The notes beneath the pieces were generated by a model. That model saw only the letters and a list, made by a program, of their open reading frames with translations, was not told the DNA's origin and did not search any database. A program made the translations under genes and the position numbers. Below are positions 51,968 to 62,327 of a DNA stretch of 64,000 bases, one piece after another. The stretch spans positions 496,001 to 560,000 of the forward strand of contig JAILWI010000001.1 of the NCBI GenBank assembly GCA_025699005.1. The letters are read 5' to 3'. This DNA is from Chloroflexota bacterium. GTDB lineage: Bacteria; Chloroflexota; Limnocylindria; QHBO01. How positions within the stretch are numbered: position 1 is the stretch's first letter; every line of letters starts with the position of its first letter.

Positions 51968-53139
51968 GACCACGGCATGCTCCCGGCGACGGTGCTGGCC
52001 TCCGCCGATCGCGCGGCGTAGACGTCCTCCATCCGTCGCGCGATCTCGTCCCAGTCTCGGTGCGCGCCGGACTCGCGTGCCGCCTCGGACAGGCGGACGC
52101 GACGCGGGTCGTCGGCGAGCAGTGCGCCGATGGCATCCGCCACCGAATGCGCGCTGGCGTCGACGAGGATCCCGTCGATCCCGTCGCGGACGAGGTCCGC
52201 GGCGCCGCTGTACGGGCTGCGGACGACGATCGGCACGGTTCCCGCGGCCTGTGCCTCGGCGACGGCCATCCCGTAGCCCTCGCGGACGGAGGGCAGCACG
52301 AGCATGCGTGCCGCGCGCAGCTGGCGGCGCAGGTCCGGCGTCGAGACTTCGCCCAGGAAGTTGACTCGCTCCGCGACGCCGCGCTCGGTGGCCCGCCGCG
52401 CGAGGCGCTCCCGTTCCGGACCCGTTCCGACGATGGCGCAGCTGACCTCGGGGAAGCGCGGCGCCAGGAGAGCGATGGCATCGATCAGGAGATCGACCCG
52501 CTTCTCGTCGATGAGGCGCCCGACGAACAGCGCGTCCACGGGGGAGTCTGCGGGTTTGGCGGAGGCGAGGCCGCGGGCGTCGACCCCGTTCTCGACCACG
52601 CTGACGCGTGGGTCGTCACTCATCCCCATCGCGCGGGCCGTGAAGGGGGAGACGGCCACCACCCGGTCGCCGAGGCCACGGCCCGCACGCTCGAGGGCCT
52701 TCGCCACGCCGGCCACCATCGGCCGATCCGGGAGGTACTCGTCCCAGTGGTCTCCCCAGAACTCGTGCCACGTGGCGACGAGCCGCGCCCCGCTGAGCCG
52801 CGCCCCGACCCAGGTCGGGTAAAGGGGCAGGTACGGTGTGGCCGAGCAGTCGATGACGTCGAATCGGCCGCGGAGCACTGCCGGCAGCACTCGCAGGCTG
52901 AAGCCGACCGCCTCGCGCACGGTGCGCTTGCCATCGGCTCCGTACAGCGCCGGCGCCGGTCCGACCCCGTGCAGCGTCACACCGTCGCGCCGGATCGTGC
53001 TCGGCCCGTCCCACCACTGCCAGCTCACGTAATGAACGTCATGCTGGCTCGCGAGTCGCTGCCCCAGCTCGTGGAAGCGGCGCTCGGCGCCGCCTCGGAC
53101 CCACGGGTAGAGGGCGTCGTAGACGAAGGCGATGCGCAT
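51964..53139 (-). CDS. Family 4 glycosyltransferase
   Basis: A 391-residue GT-B-fold glycosyltransferase. It begins MRIAFVYDALYPWVRGGAER, the usual acceptor-domain opening, and has the DALFVGRLIDEKRVDLLIDA junction. The donor-domain VLPSVREGYGMAVAEAQAAG carries the EX7E-type Glu pair, so retaining activity is expected. ATG 53139 is used because the Rossmann fold begins there, although the frame is open upstream. It is 16 nt after the GT2 stop and overlaps the membrane protein by GTGA. Confidence 0.9.
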   Translation of the reverse strand: MRIAFVYDALYPWVRGGAERRFHELGQRLASQHDVHYVSWQWWDGPSTIRRDGVTLHGVGPAPALYGADGKRTVREAVGFSLRVLPAVLRGRFDVIDCSATPYLPLYPTWVGARLSGARLVATWHEFWGDHWDEYLPDRPMVAGVAKALERAGRGLGDRVVAVSPFTARAMGMSDDPRVSVVENGVDARGLASAKPADSPVDALFVGRLIDEKRVDLLIDAIALLAPRFPEVSCAIVGTGPERERLARRATERGVAERVNFLGEVSTPDLRRQLRAARMLVLPSVREGYGMAVAEAQAAGTVPIVVRSPYSGAADLVRDGIDGILVDASAHSVADAIGALLADDPRRVRLSEAARESGAHRDWDEIARRMEDVYAARSAEASTVAGSMPWS

Positions 53140-53155
53140 CGGCGGCTCCGCGGCC

Positions 53156-54337
53156 CTACGGCGAGTCCACGGTGACGACCAGGAAGCCGGCAAGCCCGAG
53201 CTCGGCCCCCACGATCATCAGCGTCTGGGCCAGGGCCGCCAGCGACAGGCCCTGGACGGCCACCGCGCTCGTGGTCCACGCCCCGAAGAGGAGCAGCTCC
53301 ACGACCACGCCCGCCATGAACAGGATCGCGGCGAGTCCCAGGATCGCCTCGAGACGGAAGAGCCGCCGACACACCCGGGACCAGCGGTCCTCGCGCAGGA
53401 GCCCGCGGCGCACTCCGTAGAGCTTGGCCACGACCCCGAAGAGCATCGCGTTCACGCCGATGGCCAGCAGGATCGTGCCGGCGAAGACCGGGCGCCAGAC
53501 CACGGGTCCGATGGCGATCCCATCGGCGGAGACCAGGGAGATGGTCGTGGCGACGATGCCGAGCAGCACCATGGCGACGCCGGGCAGCGTGAACAGGAAG
53601 TCGGGGGCGGCGAGGAGCAGGTAGCGGAGATGCCGCCAGCCGTCGCGCAGGGTGTTGAGCTTGCTCTCGCCGCGGCGGATCGCGTACGGCGCCGGGACCT
53701 CGGCGATCGTCATGCCGGAGCGGGCGGCGCTGACAATTATCTCCGACGCCAGCTCCATGCCGCTCGACCGCAGCCCGAGACGCTCGGTCACGCCGTTGCG
53801 GAAGGCCCGCAGTCCGCTCTGACTGTCGCCGATGTTCGTGCCGAAGAACAGCTTGATGACCGCGTTGATGATGGGGCTGCCGATGTAGCGGTGCGCCCAG
53901 GGCATTGCCCCGTTGGCGATGCCGCCGGCGAACCGGTTGCCGACCACCATGTCCGCCCCGCCGTTCAGCGGGGCAATCATGGCGTCGAGGTCCGAGAAGT
54001 CGTACGTGTCGTCCGAGTCGCCCATGACGATGTAGTCGCCGCGGGCCTCGGAGAAGCCGCGAAGGTAGGCCTGGCCGTAGCCGCGGCGTCGTTCGTTGAC
54101 GACCCGCGCGCCGGCCGCGGTCGCGATCTCGACCGACCGGTCGGTCGAACCGTTGTCGACGACCAGCACCTCGCCGGGGATGTTGCGGCGGGCCAGCCAG
54201 CCCATGGCCTTCTCGACGCAGATCCCGACGGTCTCCTCCTCGTCGAGACACGGCATCACGATCGACACCGATGGATGGGCCTGTTCAACGGGGATGGCCG
54301 CGCCGAGTGGGGCAGCAGCGGTCGAATCGACGGTCAC
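53156..54337 (-). CDS. Family 2 glycosyltransferase with C-terminal membrane helices
   Basis: A 393-residue GT2 enzyme. The nucleotide-sugar domain (about 22-250) has VSIVMPCLDEEETVG, VVDNGSTDRS and the DXD-type MGDSDDTYD, with YAIRRGESKLNTLRDGWRH later. Four helices follow (about 245-390). It resembles dolichyl/undecaprenyl-phosphate glycosyltransferases (DPM1/ArnC type) that load lipid-linked sugars. GTG 54337 is the start: GAGGAGG lies 5 nt upstream. It is the first gene of the glycan operon; a hairpin sits in its leader. Confidence 0.9.
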   Translation of the reverse strand: MTVDSTAAAPLGAAIPVEQAHPSVSIVMPCLDEEETVGICVEKAMGWLARRNIPGEVLVVDNGSTDRSVEIATAAGARVVNERRRGYGQAYLRGFSEARGDYIVMGDSDDTYDFSDLDAMIAPLNGGADMVVGNRFAGGIANGAMPWAHRYIGSPIINAVIKLFFGTNIGDSQSGLRAFRNGVTERLGLRSSGMELASEIIVSAARSGMTIAEVPAPYAIRRGESKLNTLRDGWRHLRYLLLAAPDFLFTLPGVAMVLLGIVATTISLVSADGIAIGPVVWRPVFAGTILLAIGVNAMLFGVVAKLYGVRRGLLREDRWSRVCRRLFRLEAILGLAAILFMAGVVVELLLFGAWTTSAVAVQGLSLAALAQTLMIVGAELGLAGFLVVTVDSP

Positions 54338-54365
54338 GTCATCCTCCTCAATGACCGGGGGACGG

Positions 54366-54394
54366 CGATGGCGCCCTGGTGCGGGGCGCCATCG
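54366..54394. terminator. 11-bp hairpin upstream of the glycan operon
   Basis: CGATGGCGCCC (54366-54376) pairs perfectly with GGGCGCCATCG (54384-54394) across a 7-nt loop. On the minus strand it lies between the small secreted protein gene and GT2, so it is either the terminator of the former or a structured leader of the operon. Confidence 0.5.
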
Positions 54395-54465
54395 TCATCG
54401 GGTGGATCCGGGTGCATCGGGTGCACGAGCACCGAAACGCACCGGCGGCCGTGAGCCGCGCTGGA

Positions 54466-54687
54466 TCAGAGGCAGTCGCCGTATTCGTCCGGCATCGTGT
54501 CGCCGTGACGCATGTGGGCGGGGACCGCGTTGTTGCTCACGGTGATCTGCACCCACTTGTGGCCGCCCGCGGAATGGCAGATCGTCGACTTGCCCTGGGG
54601 GCCGCCGGCGACGACGGCGCTCACCACGAAGAGGGCAAGGATCAGTCCGGTCACGGCGACGGCGCTGAAGTAGCGGAGATGCTTCAT
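54466..54687 (-). CDS. Small secreted CH...AH..HGD-motif protein
   Basis: A 73-residue exported protein. Residues 1-28 are a signal peptide (AVAVTGLILALFVVSAVVAG). The mature 45 residues carry CHSAGGHKWVQITVSNNAVP, then AHMRHGDTMPDEYGDC, a pattern found as a module in larger extracellular proteins, with two Cys and several His. It probably folds as a small disulfide- or metal-stabilised unit. ATG 54687 is preferred to TTG 54690; AGGAA lies about 10 nt upstream. Confidence 0.75.
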   Translation of the reverse strand: MKHLRYFSAVAVTGLILALFVVSAVVAGGPQGKSTICHSAGGHKWVQITVSNNAVPAHMRHGDTMPDEYGDCL

Positions 54688-54919
54688 CAATAGGGTTCCT
54701 CACGGTGCGTCGGGTCGGCGTTGATCGCTCGGCAGCCCGGCCACAATGGGCACCCCGGCGCGGGCATGGCAATCCCGTACGACCCCCGTACCTTCTGGGC
54801 CCCTCCCGACCGTCATGGCCCGATTCACCCCCGTGGCGACCAGTGGCTTGCTCGGTCGCGGTACCAGGCAGCGTTCCCGGCGCCTGACCGACCCGTTGAC
54901 CGGTGGAGAGGGCCGTCGC

Positions 54920-55705
54920 ATGATCCGCGCGATGGCGACATCCGGCGTCTCACGTCCCGTCCCGCTGCCGGCGGCTCTCGTGGTCTTCGGCCTGCTGCTC
55001 ATGCTCACCGTCGTCGCCTGCTCCGGCCCGTCGATCGAGCCTGCCGGATCACATCCCGCGGCCGTCGCCTCGGACGCGCCGTACGCCCCGGACATCGATC
55101 CCGCCAACTTCACGACCACCATCGACAACCCCTACTTCCCCCTCGTTCCGGGCACGCGGTGGGTGCTGAATGGCACGGGCGGCACGTCGAACGAGGTGAC
55201 GGTCCTCGAAGTCCTCGACGAGACGCGCACCGTCATGGGCGTCGAGTGCGTCGTGGTGCGCGACATCGTCACGCGCGACGGCCAGCCGATCGAGATCACC
55301 GATGACTGGTTTGCCCAGGACGTGGACGGCAACGTGTGGTACTTCGGCGAGGATACGGGCGAATACGCGGACGGCGAGGTCGTCAGCACCGCGGGGGCTT
55401 GGGAGGCGGGCGTGGACGGGGCGCAGCCCGGTATCCTCATGCCGGGGGACCCGACGATCGGCGCTGCCTATCGCCAGGAGTATTACGCCGGTGAGGCCGA
55501 GGACATGGGGAAGGTCGTGGAGCTCGGCGCATCGGTCACCACGCCGCTGGGATCCTGGGACGACGTGCTCGTCACGGAGGACTGGACCCCGTTGAGCCCC
55601 GGCATCACCGAGCGCAAGTACTACGCGCGAGGGATCGGCCTCGTGAAGGAGCACCACGTCGGCGGTGACACAGGATTCGAGATCGTCGAGCACACCGAGT
55701 CCTGA
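54920..55705 (+). CDS. Lipoprotein, unknown
   Basis: A 261-residue exported lipoprotein. The signal peptide ends MLTVVAC. The mature domain of about 215 residues is beta-rich, starts with DIDPANFTTTIDNPYFPLVP and ends with KYYARGIGLVKEHHVGG, a layout repeatedly seen in exported proteins of high-GC bacteria (lipoproteins with a DUF-like beta fold). No catalytic motif is recognised. GGAGAGGG lies upstream of ATG 54920; ATG 54932 is also possible. It is divergent from the small secreted protein. Confidence 0.75.
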   Translation: MIRAMATSGVSRPVPLPAALVVFGLLLMLTVVACSGPSIEPAGSHPAAVASDAPYAPDIDPANFTTTIDNPYFPLVPGTRWVLNGTGGTSNEVTVLEVLDETRTVMGVECVVVRDIVTRDGQPIEITDDWFAQDVDGNVWYFGEDTGEYADGEVVSTAGAWEAGVDGAQPGILMPGDPTIGAAYRQEYYAGEAEDMGKVVELGASVTTPLGSWDDVLVTEDWTPLSPGITERKYYARGIGLVKEHHVGGDTGFEIVEHTES

Positions 55706-55772
55706 CGGCGAACCTCGTCGCACTCGGGTGCAAGGGCGCGTCCTCGACCGCCCCGCTCCGTGGAGATGCGCG

Positions 55773-55906
55773 AATGCGCGTATACCGGCCAATAAGTAGC
55801 CGTGGGATGCCCGATCCGGCGTCAAGCCGCCGCGCCCAAGGCCGGACGCCTTCATCCGATGCGGAATTCGGCATGATTCGGGCATTCACGGGCCGGTACA
55901 TGCGCA
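55773..55906. repeat. Dispersed palindromic repeat, copy 1 (REPIN-like)
   Basis: A 134-bp element whose ends are inverted copies of an ATGCGCG...GGCC unit. Its core (GATCCGGCGTCAAGC, then CCAAGGCCG) is shared base-for-base with copy 2. It has no ORF of its own and sits downstream of the lipoprotein gene. Confidence 0.65.
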
Positions 55907-55939
55907 CGGCCGGATAAGCGGCCCGATACGAATCGGGTC

Positions 55940-56293
55940 TCAGCGCCGCTCGTAGAGGCAGTTGACGATCAGCCACCGATCGCCGAAGCGACCGAGCTGC
56001 AGATGGTCGACGAACGGTGCCGAGGTGACGCGGACGCTGGCGGTCGTCTCGGTCGTCTCGAGCACGCGGATCTCGACCTCGCGGCTCACCGATCGACCGC
56101 GCCCGCTCGCCGCATCGGCGACCATCTCGTCGTACGAGACGTCCGCGAGCTCGAGGGAGCCGCCAGATGGATCCACCACCCGACGCTTGGCCAGGCGTGG
56201 ATGCATCGCGCCTCGAATGCGGTCGGCGTCCCCGCTCAGCCACCCCTCGATGTAGTCACGTGCCGTGGCTTCGGCCCCGGTTGCAGCGCTCAT
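55940..56293 (-). CDS. NTF2-like (SnoaL / lumazine-binding-like) protein
   Basis: A 117-residue single-domain protein with the NTF2-like cone fold: an N-terminal helix (ATARDYIEGWLSGDADRIRG), then DPSGGSLELADVSYDEMV and long strands (VSREVEIRVLETTETTASVR and LGRFGDRWLIVNCLYE). It resembles the 'putative lumazine-binding' Pfam group. No catalytic assignment is possible. ATG 56293 starts just before the first helix. The gene is flanked by repeat copies 1 and 2. Confidence 0.75.
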   Translation of the reverse strand: MSAATGAEATARDYIEGWLSGDADRIRGAMHPRLAKRRVVDPSGGSLELADVSYDEMVADAASGRGRSVSREVEIRVLETTETTASVRVTSAPFVDHLQLGRFGDRWLIVNCLYERR

Positions 56294-56366
56294 GGTGCAA
56301 ATCATCCCACGAGGAACTACGGGTATCGCTGCGAATTCATGCGCGCCGCCCGGGTCAGCCACCCGC

Positions 56367-56507
56367 CCATGCGCGATTAAGCATGTAGCGGCCCATCATT
56401 GGCGATGTGATGCGCGATCCGGCGTCAAGCAGCCGGGTCCAAGGCCGTGCGCCCCCACCCAATGCGGGATGGCGCATCACCCGGGCACTCATGGGCCGAT
56501 ACACGCG
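56367..56507. repeat. Dispersed palindromic repeat, copy 2 (REPIN-like)
   Basis: A 141-bp element with ends ATGCGCGATTAAGCATGTAG and ATGGGCCGATACACGCG in inverted relation, and the GATCCGGCGTCAAGC core of copy 1. It lies between the NTF2-like gene and the XRE gene. Confidence 0.65.
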
Positions 56508-56565
56508 ACCACCCGAATAAGGCGCCGATACGACGGCGATAAGGACCGCCCGCGACCCTGACCAC

Positions 56566-57225
56566 ATGCCGATCCGCACCCGCCGCAACGACGATGCCCG
56601 GAACCGCGCCCGCCGGCTAGCCCACGATCTTGGGGACGAGCTGAGGGCGGCTCGCCACCTCGCCGGCGTCACGCAGCGGCGAGTCGCGGCCGCCATCGGC
56701 AGCTCTCAGGCCGAGGTATCACGCCGCGAGCGCGGGCGCAGCCCCGGCATCGGCCTCGAGCGTCTCGTGCTCCACGGTGCTGCCCTCGGACTGCGCGTCT
56801 CGGTCCGCCTCTGGCCGGTCGGCGGCGCCCTCCGCGACGCGGCGCAGGCACGCTACATCGCCGCATTCGTGGCTCGTATCGGGCGGCCATGGAAGGTGCG
56901 GCTGGAGGCGCCGATCCCGACACCCGGTGACCTTCGAGCGGTCGACGTCCTGCTGTCCTCGGCGGACGGTCGGATCGCGGTCGAGGTGATCACGCGCCTC
57001 GCCGATCTCCAGGCCCAGCTTCGGGCGGCCGAGCAGAAAGCCCGCGACATCGGGGCCACGCGTACCGTGCTGATCGTCGCCGCGACGCACGCCAACCGCC
57101 GCGCGGTCGCCGAGGCTCGCCCCGCTCTGCTTGCCGCCTTCGACCTCGACGCCCGGCGCGTCCTGGCCGATCTCGCTGCCGGCCGAATCCCTCCCCGCGA
57201 CGCACTCGTCCTGTTCGCGCCGTGA
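56566..57225 (+). CDS. XRE-family HTH protein with nuclease-like C-terminal domain
   Basis: A 219-residue protein. Residues ~18-75 are an XRE/Cro helix-turn-helix (LRAARHLAGVTQRRVAAAIG then SSQAEVSRRERGRSPG). The C-terminal ~120 residues contain DLRAVDVLLSSADGRIAVEV followed by ITRLADLQAQLRAAEQKARD and VLIVAATHANRRAV. That order of an Asp strand, a Glu-containing strand and basic helices is reminiscent of a PD-(D/E)XK fold, but the catalytic Lys is not obvious. It stands alone between two repeat elements. A regulator with a ligand domain is the simpler alternative. Confidence 0.75.
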   Translation: MPIRTRRNDDARNRARRLAHDLGDELRAARHLAGVTQRRVAAAIGSSQAEVSRRERGRSPGIGLERLVLHGAALGLRVSVRLWPVGGALRDAAQARYIAAFVARIGRPWKVRLEAPIPTPGDLRAVDVLLSSADGRIAVEVITRLADLQAQLRAAEQKARDIGATRTVLIVAATHANRRAVAEARPALLAAFDLDARRVLADLAAGRIPPRDALVLFAP

Positions 57226-57499
57226 TCCCGGCCCCCAACCCGGGTCGATGCGCGATTCCGCATGTATCGGCGGATGACCACCTCACCGATGCGCTGGTCC
57301 GCATGCCGCCGCCACCCAAGCCGCCGATCCTCCCCACCAGATGCGGAATCCGACATGCGACAGCCACAAACTGCCCGTTACATGCGTTTCCCCGCATCGG
57401 CGAAGCGCCACCACCGCGCGACCCCTCCACACCGCTTCCACAGCACCGCCGCACTTCCCCACAATCCGTCCACACGTGTCACACGCGTACGACAGGTAG
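57226..57499. other. Long intergenic segment before nrdJ
   Basis: From the XRE stop to the nrdJ ATG (57712) there are 486 bp without a supportable gene. It contains repeat copy 3, then an AT-richer stretch leading into the NrdR boxes and promoter listed separately. No riboswitch was recognised. Confidence 0.6.
57248..57386. repeat. Dispersed palindromic repeat, copy 3 (diverged)
   Basis: A 139-bp element starting ATGCGCGATTCCGCATGTAT, matching the start of copy 2, and ending GCCCGTTACATGCG in inverted relation. The central core is more diverged than in copies 1 and 2. Confidence 0.55.
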
Positions 57500-57548
57500 C
57501 CACATCATCTTGTGGTGGGGCCGCCGAAACTACCACCAGATGTTGTGG
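57500..57548. promoter_or_regulatory. Two NrdR boxes upstream of nrdJ
   Basis: CCACATCATCTTGTGG (57500-57515) and CCACCAGATGTTGTGG (57533-57548) both keep the CAC...AT.T.GTG core of NrdR boxes. Their starts are 33 bp apart, about three helical turns, as in known NrdR-regulated promoters. They lie just upstream of the -35 box. Confidence 0.8.
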
Positions 57549-57556
57549 TTTGGGGC

Positions 57557-57585
57557 TTGACTCACCCATGCCCGCGTAATACAGT
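57557..57585 (+). promoter_or_regulatory. Predicted nrdJ promoter
   Basis: -35 TTGACT (57557-57562), a 17-nt spacer, then -10 TACAGT (57580-57585). Transcription would start near 57592, leaving a leader of about 120 nt before ATG 57712. Confidence 0.6.
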
Positions 57586-57711
57586 CAACCTCTCGAAGAA
57601 CACGGCGCACAGCAAGGCGCCGGACCGCCGGAGGGACCCGAGCGACACCGCGGAAACGACCGACCGCGCGTCCCTTCATCGGCCGAAGCACACAGAGGGA
57701 CGCCCGCAATC

Positions 57712-60834
<3,123 letters not shown>

Positions 60835-60940
60835 GGCATCGATTGGACCGGCAGGCGAGCGCGGACACGTACATCTGCATCGCGCCTGACTGGCCTGCCC
60901 GTTGACCGACCACGCGCGACTCAAGTAAGCCCATCACCGC

Positions 60941-60985
60941 CCAGGGACGTCCGGGGTTCCGCCGCCGTAACCCCGGAGTCCCTGG
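60941..60985. terminator. 17-bp bulged hairpin downstream of nrdJ
   Basis: 60941-60958 and 60969-60985 form a 17-bp stem with a single bulged G, around a 10-nt loop (60959-60968). The outer arms are CCAGGGAC and its complement; the inner arms TCCGGGGTT and AACCCCGGA. It lies 107 nt after the nrdJ stop and just before the accessory operon. There is no U-tract. Confidence 0.6.
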
Positions 60986-61059
60986 TTGTACGTGCGGAGC
61001 CGATTGACCAAGGGGTCGCTCCTGTACTGTCGTGAATAGTCGGCTAAGGAGGGACAGTG

Positions 61060-62313
61060 ATGGGAACAGCGAAGACTGAAGGGGCCCTCTTCGAGCAAGC
61101 CGTCGCCAACCTTCTCGCAGTCTCGAGCCGGCAACTGGTTCCGACAAGCGCCGATGACCCGTTCGATTTCGCGTTTGAAGACGTTCAAGGCCGACGGACC
61201 GCGGTTGAGGTCCGGACGGGGTCGACGTCGCCCGCGTACTTCGGTCGCCTTGCGGCTAAGAGTTGGCGTGTCAGCGGAAAGGTGCACGCGCTTTGGCTGG
61301 TCACCCCGGACGAGCCGTCTCAGGGTCGGCTCTTTCAATTTCGCAAGGCGTTTCGCGACCATCCCCTAGCTGTTGAGTGGCTTGGCTCAACCGGCTTCCA
61401 GCGTCGCCTCGGGCTGGAACCGTTGCCGTTGAATTCAGAAGAGGCGTTCGCGGCATTGGGGGCTGCCGCCGCTGTGCGTCGGCTGCCGGTCAAGCATCAG
61501 CACTCGCTCAATCTCCCTCCGGCGGACTCGAGCCGGCCCTGGGCGTACATGCTCCAGGCAGCGGGAAGCTCCCAGGATCTCGCCGTTCTCATGACGCTCG
61601 AGTCCCGGCTCGGTCGCAATGCCCTCGATGACTTGCCTGACGCGGGCAGCGCCGCGGAGTACCTAAGGCTCGGTGCGAAGACTGAGGGAGTCGTCACTCT
61701 CATGTCCGACCTGCAGAACTTCTCAACAGTCGTGCGGGTCGCGCGGCCGGAGGACGTCACGGACGCCATGGCTCGTTACTACAGGCGTTCACGGGACATA
61801 GTGCAGCGGCACGGCGGCTTCCTTCATCAGTTCACGGGCGACGGTCTCGTGGCTCTATTCGGATACCCACGGGCCTCCCCAGAAGCCGCACAGAGCGCAA
61901 TTCGTGCTGCCGCCGAGTTACGGCTCCTCGGGGACGAAATTCTCTCAGGCCTTACCGAGCGGATGAATGAGGACATTGACACGGGTACGCGGGTAGGGAT
62001 CACGACCGACGATATCTGGGCACTCAACTCCGCTGAATACGGCATCGAGCCGGCCTTCATTGGCAATGGCCTGAACCTAGCCGCCAGACTGCAAACTCTA
62101 TGTGCGGTCGACGGTGTACTTATCGACAATCGAACGTACAACTCAGTGCGTCACGCCAATCCCGGCCTTGTGCGCTCGCTGCACCCGTCGCGGATAGACA
62201 TTCCGGCCGATTACGTGAAGGGGCAGCTGACTCCTATCGTTGCCTGGCAGATATCGCCAGAGGCGACGGCACAGTTCGCGAAGAGCTCCGCTCCGACGGA
62301 GCTGGGGGCCTAG
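61060..62313 (+). CDS. PD-(D/E)XK-like domain fused to class III nucleotide cyclase
   Basis: A 417-residue protein unlike the other cyclase proteins here. Residues ~5-120 look like a PD-(D/E)XK restriction-nuclease domain: E12 in GALFEQAV, D36 in PFDFAFE and E50-V-R52 in TAVEVRTGS (Arg in place of Lys). Residues ~205-385 are a class III cyclase with metal Asp D217 (SDLQNFS) and D261 (FTGDGLVALFG), and N339/R343 in GNGLNLAARL. The substrate-specifying Lys and Asp of adenylate cyclases are Q257 and A332. The start is ATG 61060 with AAGGAGGG 6 nt upstream, an unusually strong site for this window. The methyltransferase gene follows 14 nt later. A defence role is inferred. Confidence 0.82.
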   Translation: MGTAKTEGALFEQAVANLLAVSSRQLVPTSADDPFDFAFEDVQGRRTAVEVRTGSTSPAYFGRLAAKSWRVSGKVHALWLVTPDEPSQGRLFQFRKAFRDHPLAVEWLGSTGFQRRLGLEPLPLNSEEAFAALGAAAAVRRLPVKHQHSLNLPPADSSRPWAYMLQAAGSSQDLAVLMTLESRLGRNALDDLPDAGSAAEYLRLGAKTEGVVTLMSDLQNFSTVVRVARPEDVTDAMARYYRRSRDIVQRHGGFLHQFTGDGLVALFGYPRASPEAAQSAIRAAAELRLLGDEILSGLTERMNEDIDTGTRVGITTDDIWALNSAEYGIEPAFIGNGLNLAARLQTLCAVDGVLIDNRTYNSVRHANPGLVRSLHPSRIDIPADYVKGQLTPIVAWQISPEATAQFAKSSAPTELGA

Positions 62314-62327
62314 CTCCAAGCGCTGTG

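Noticed and set aside
57387-57711. B12 (cobalamin) riboswitch upstream of nrdJ
   Set aside because: No GCCACTG-type B12 box or matching fold was found; the region is explained by NrdR boxes and a sigma-70-like promoter.
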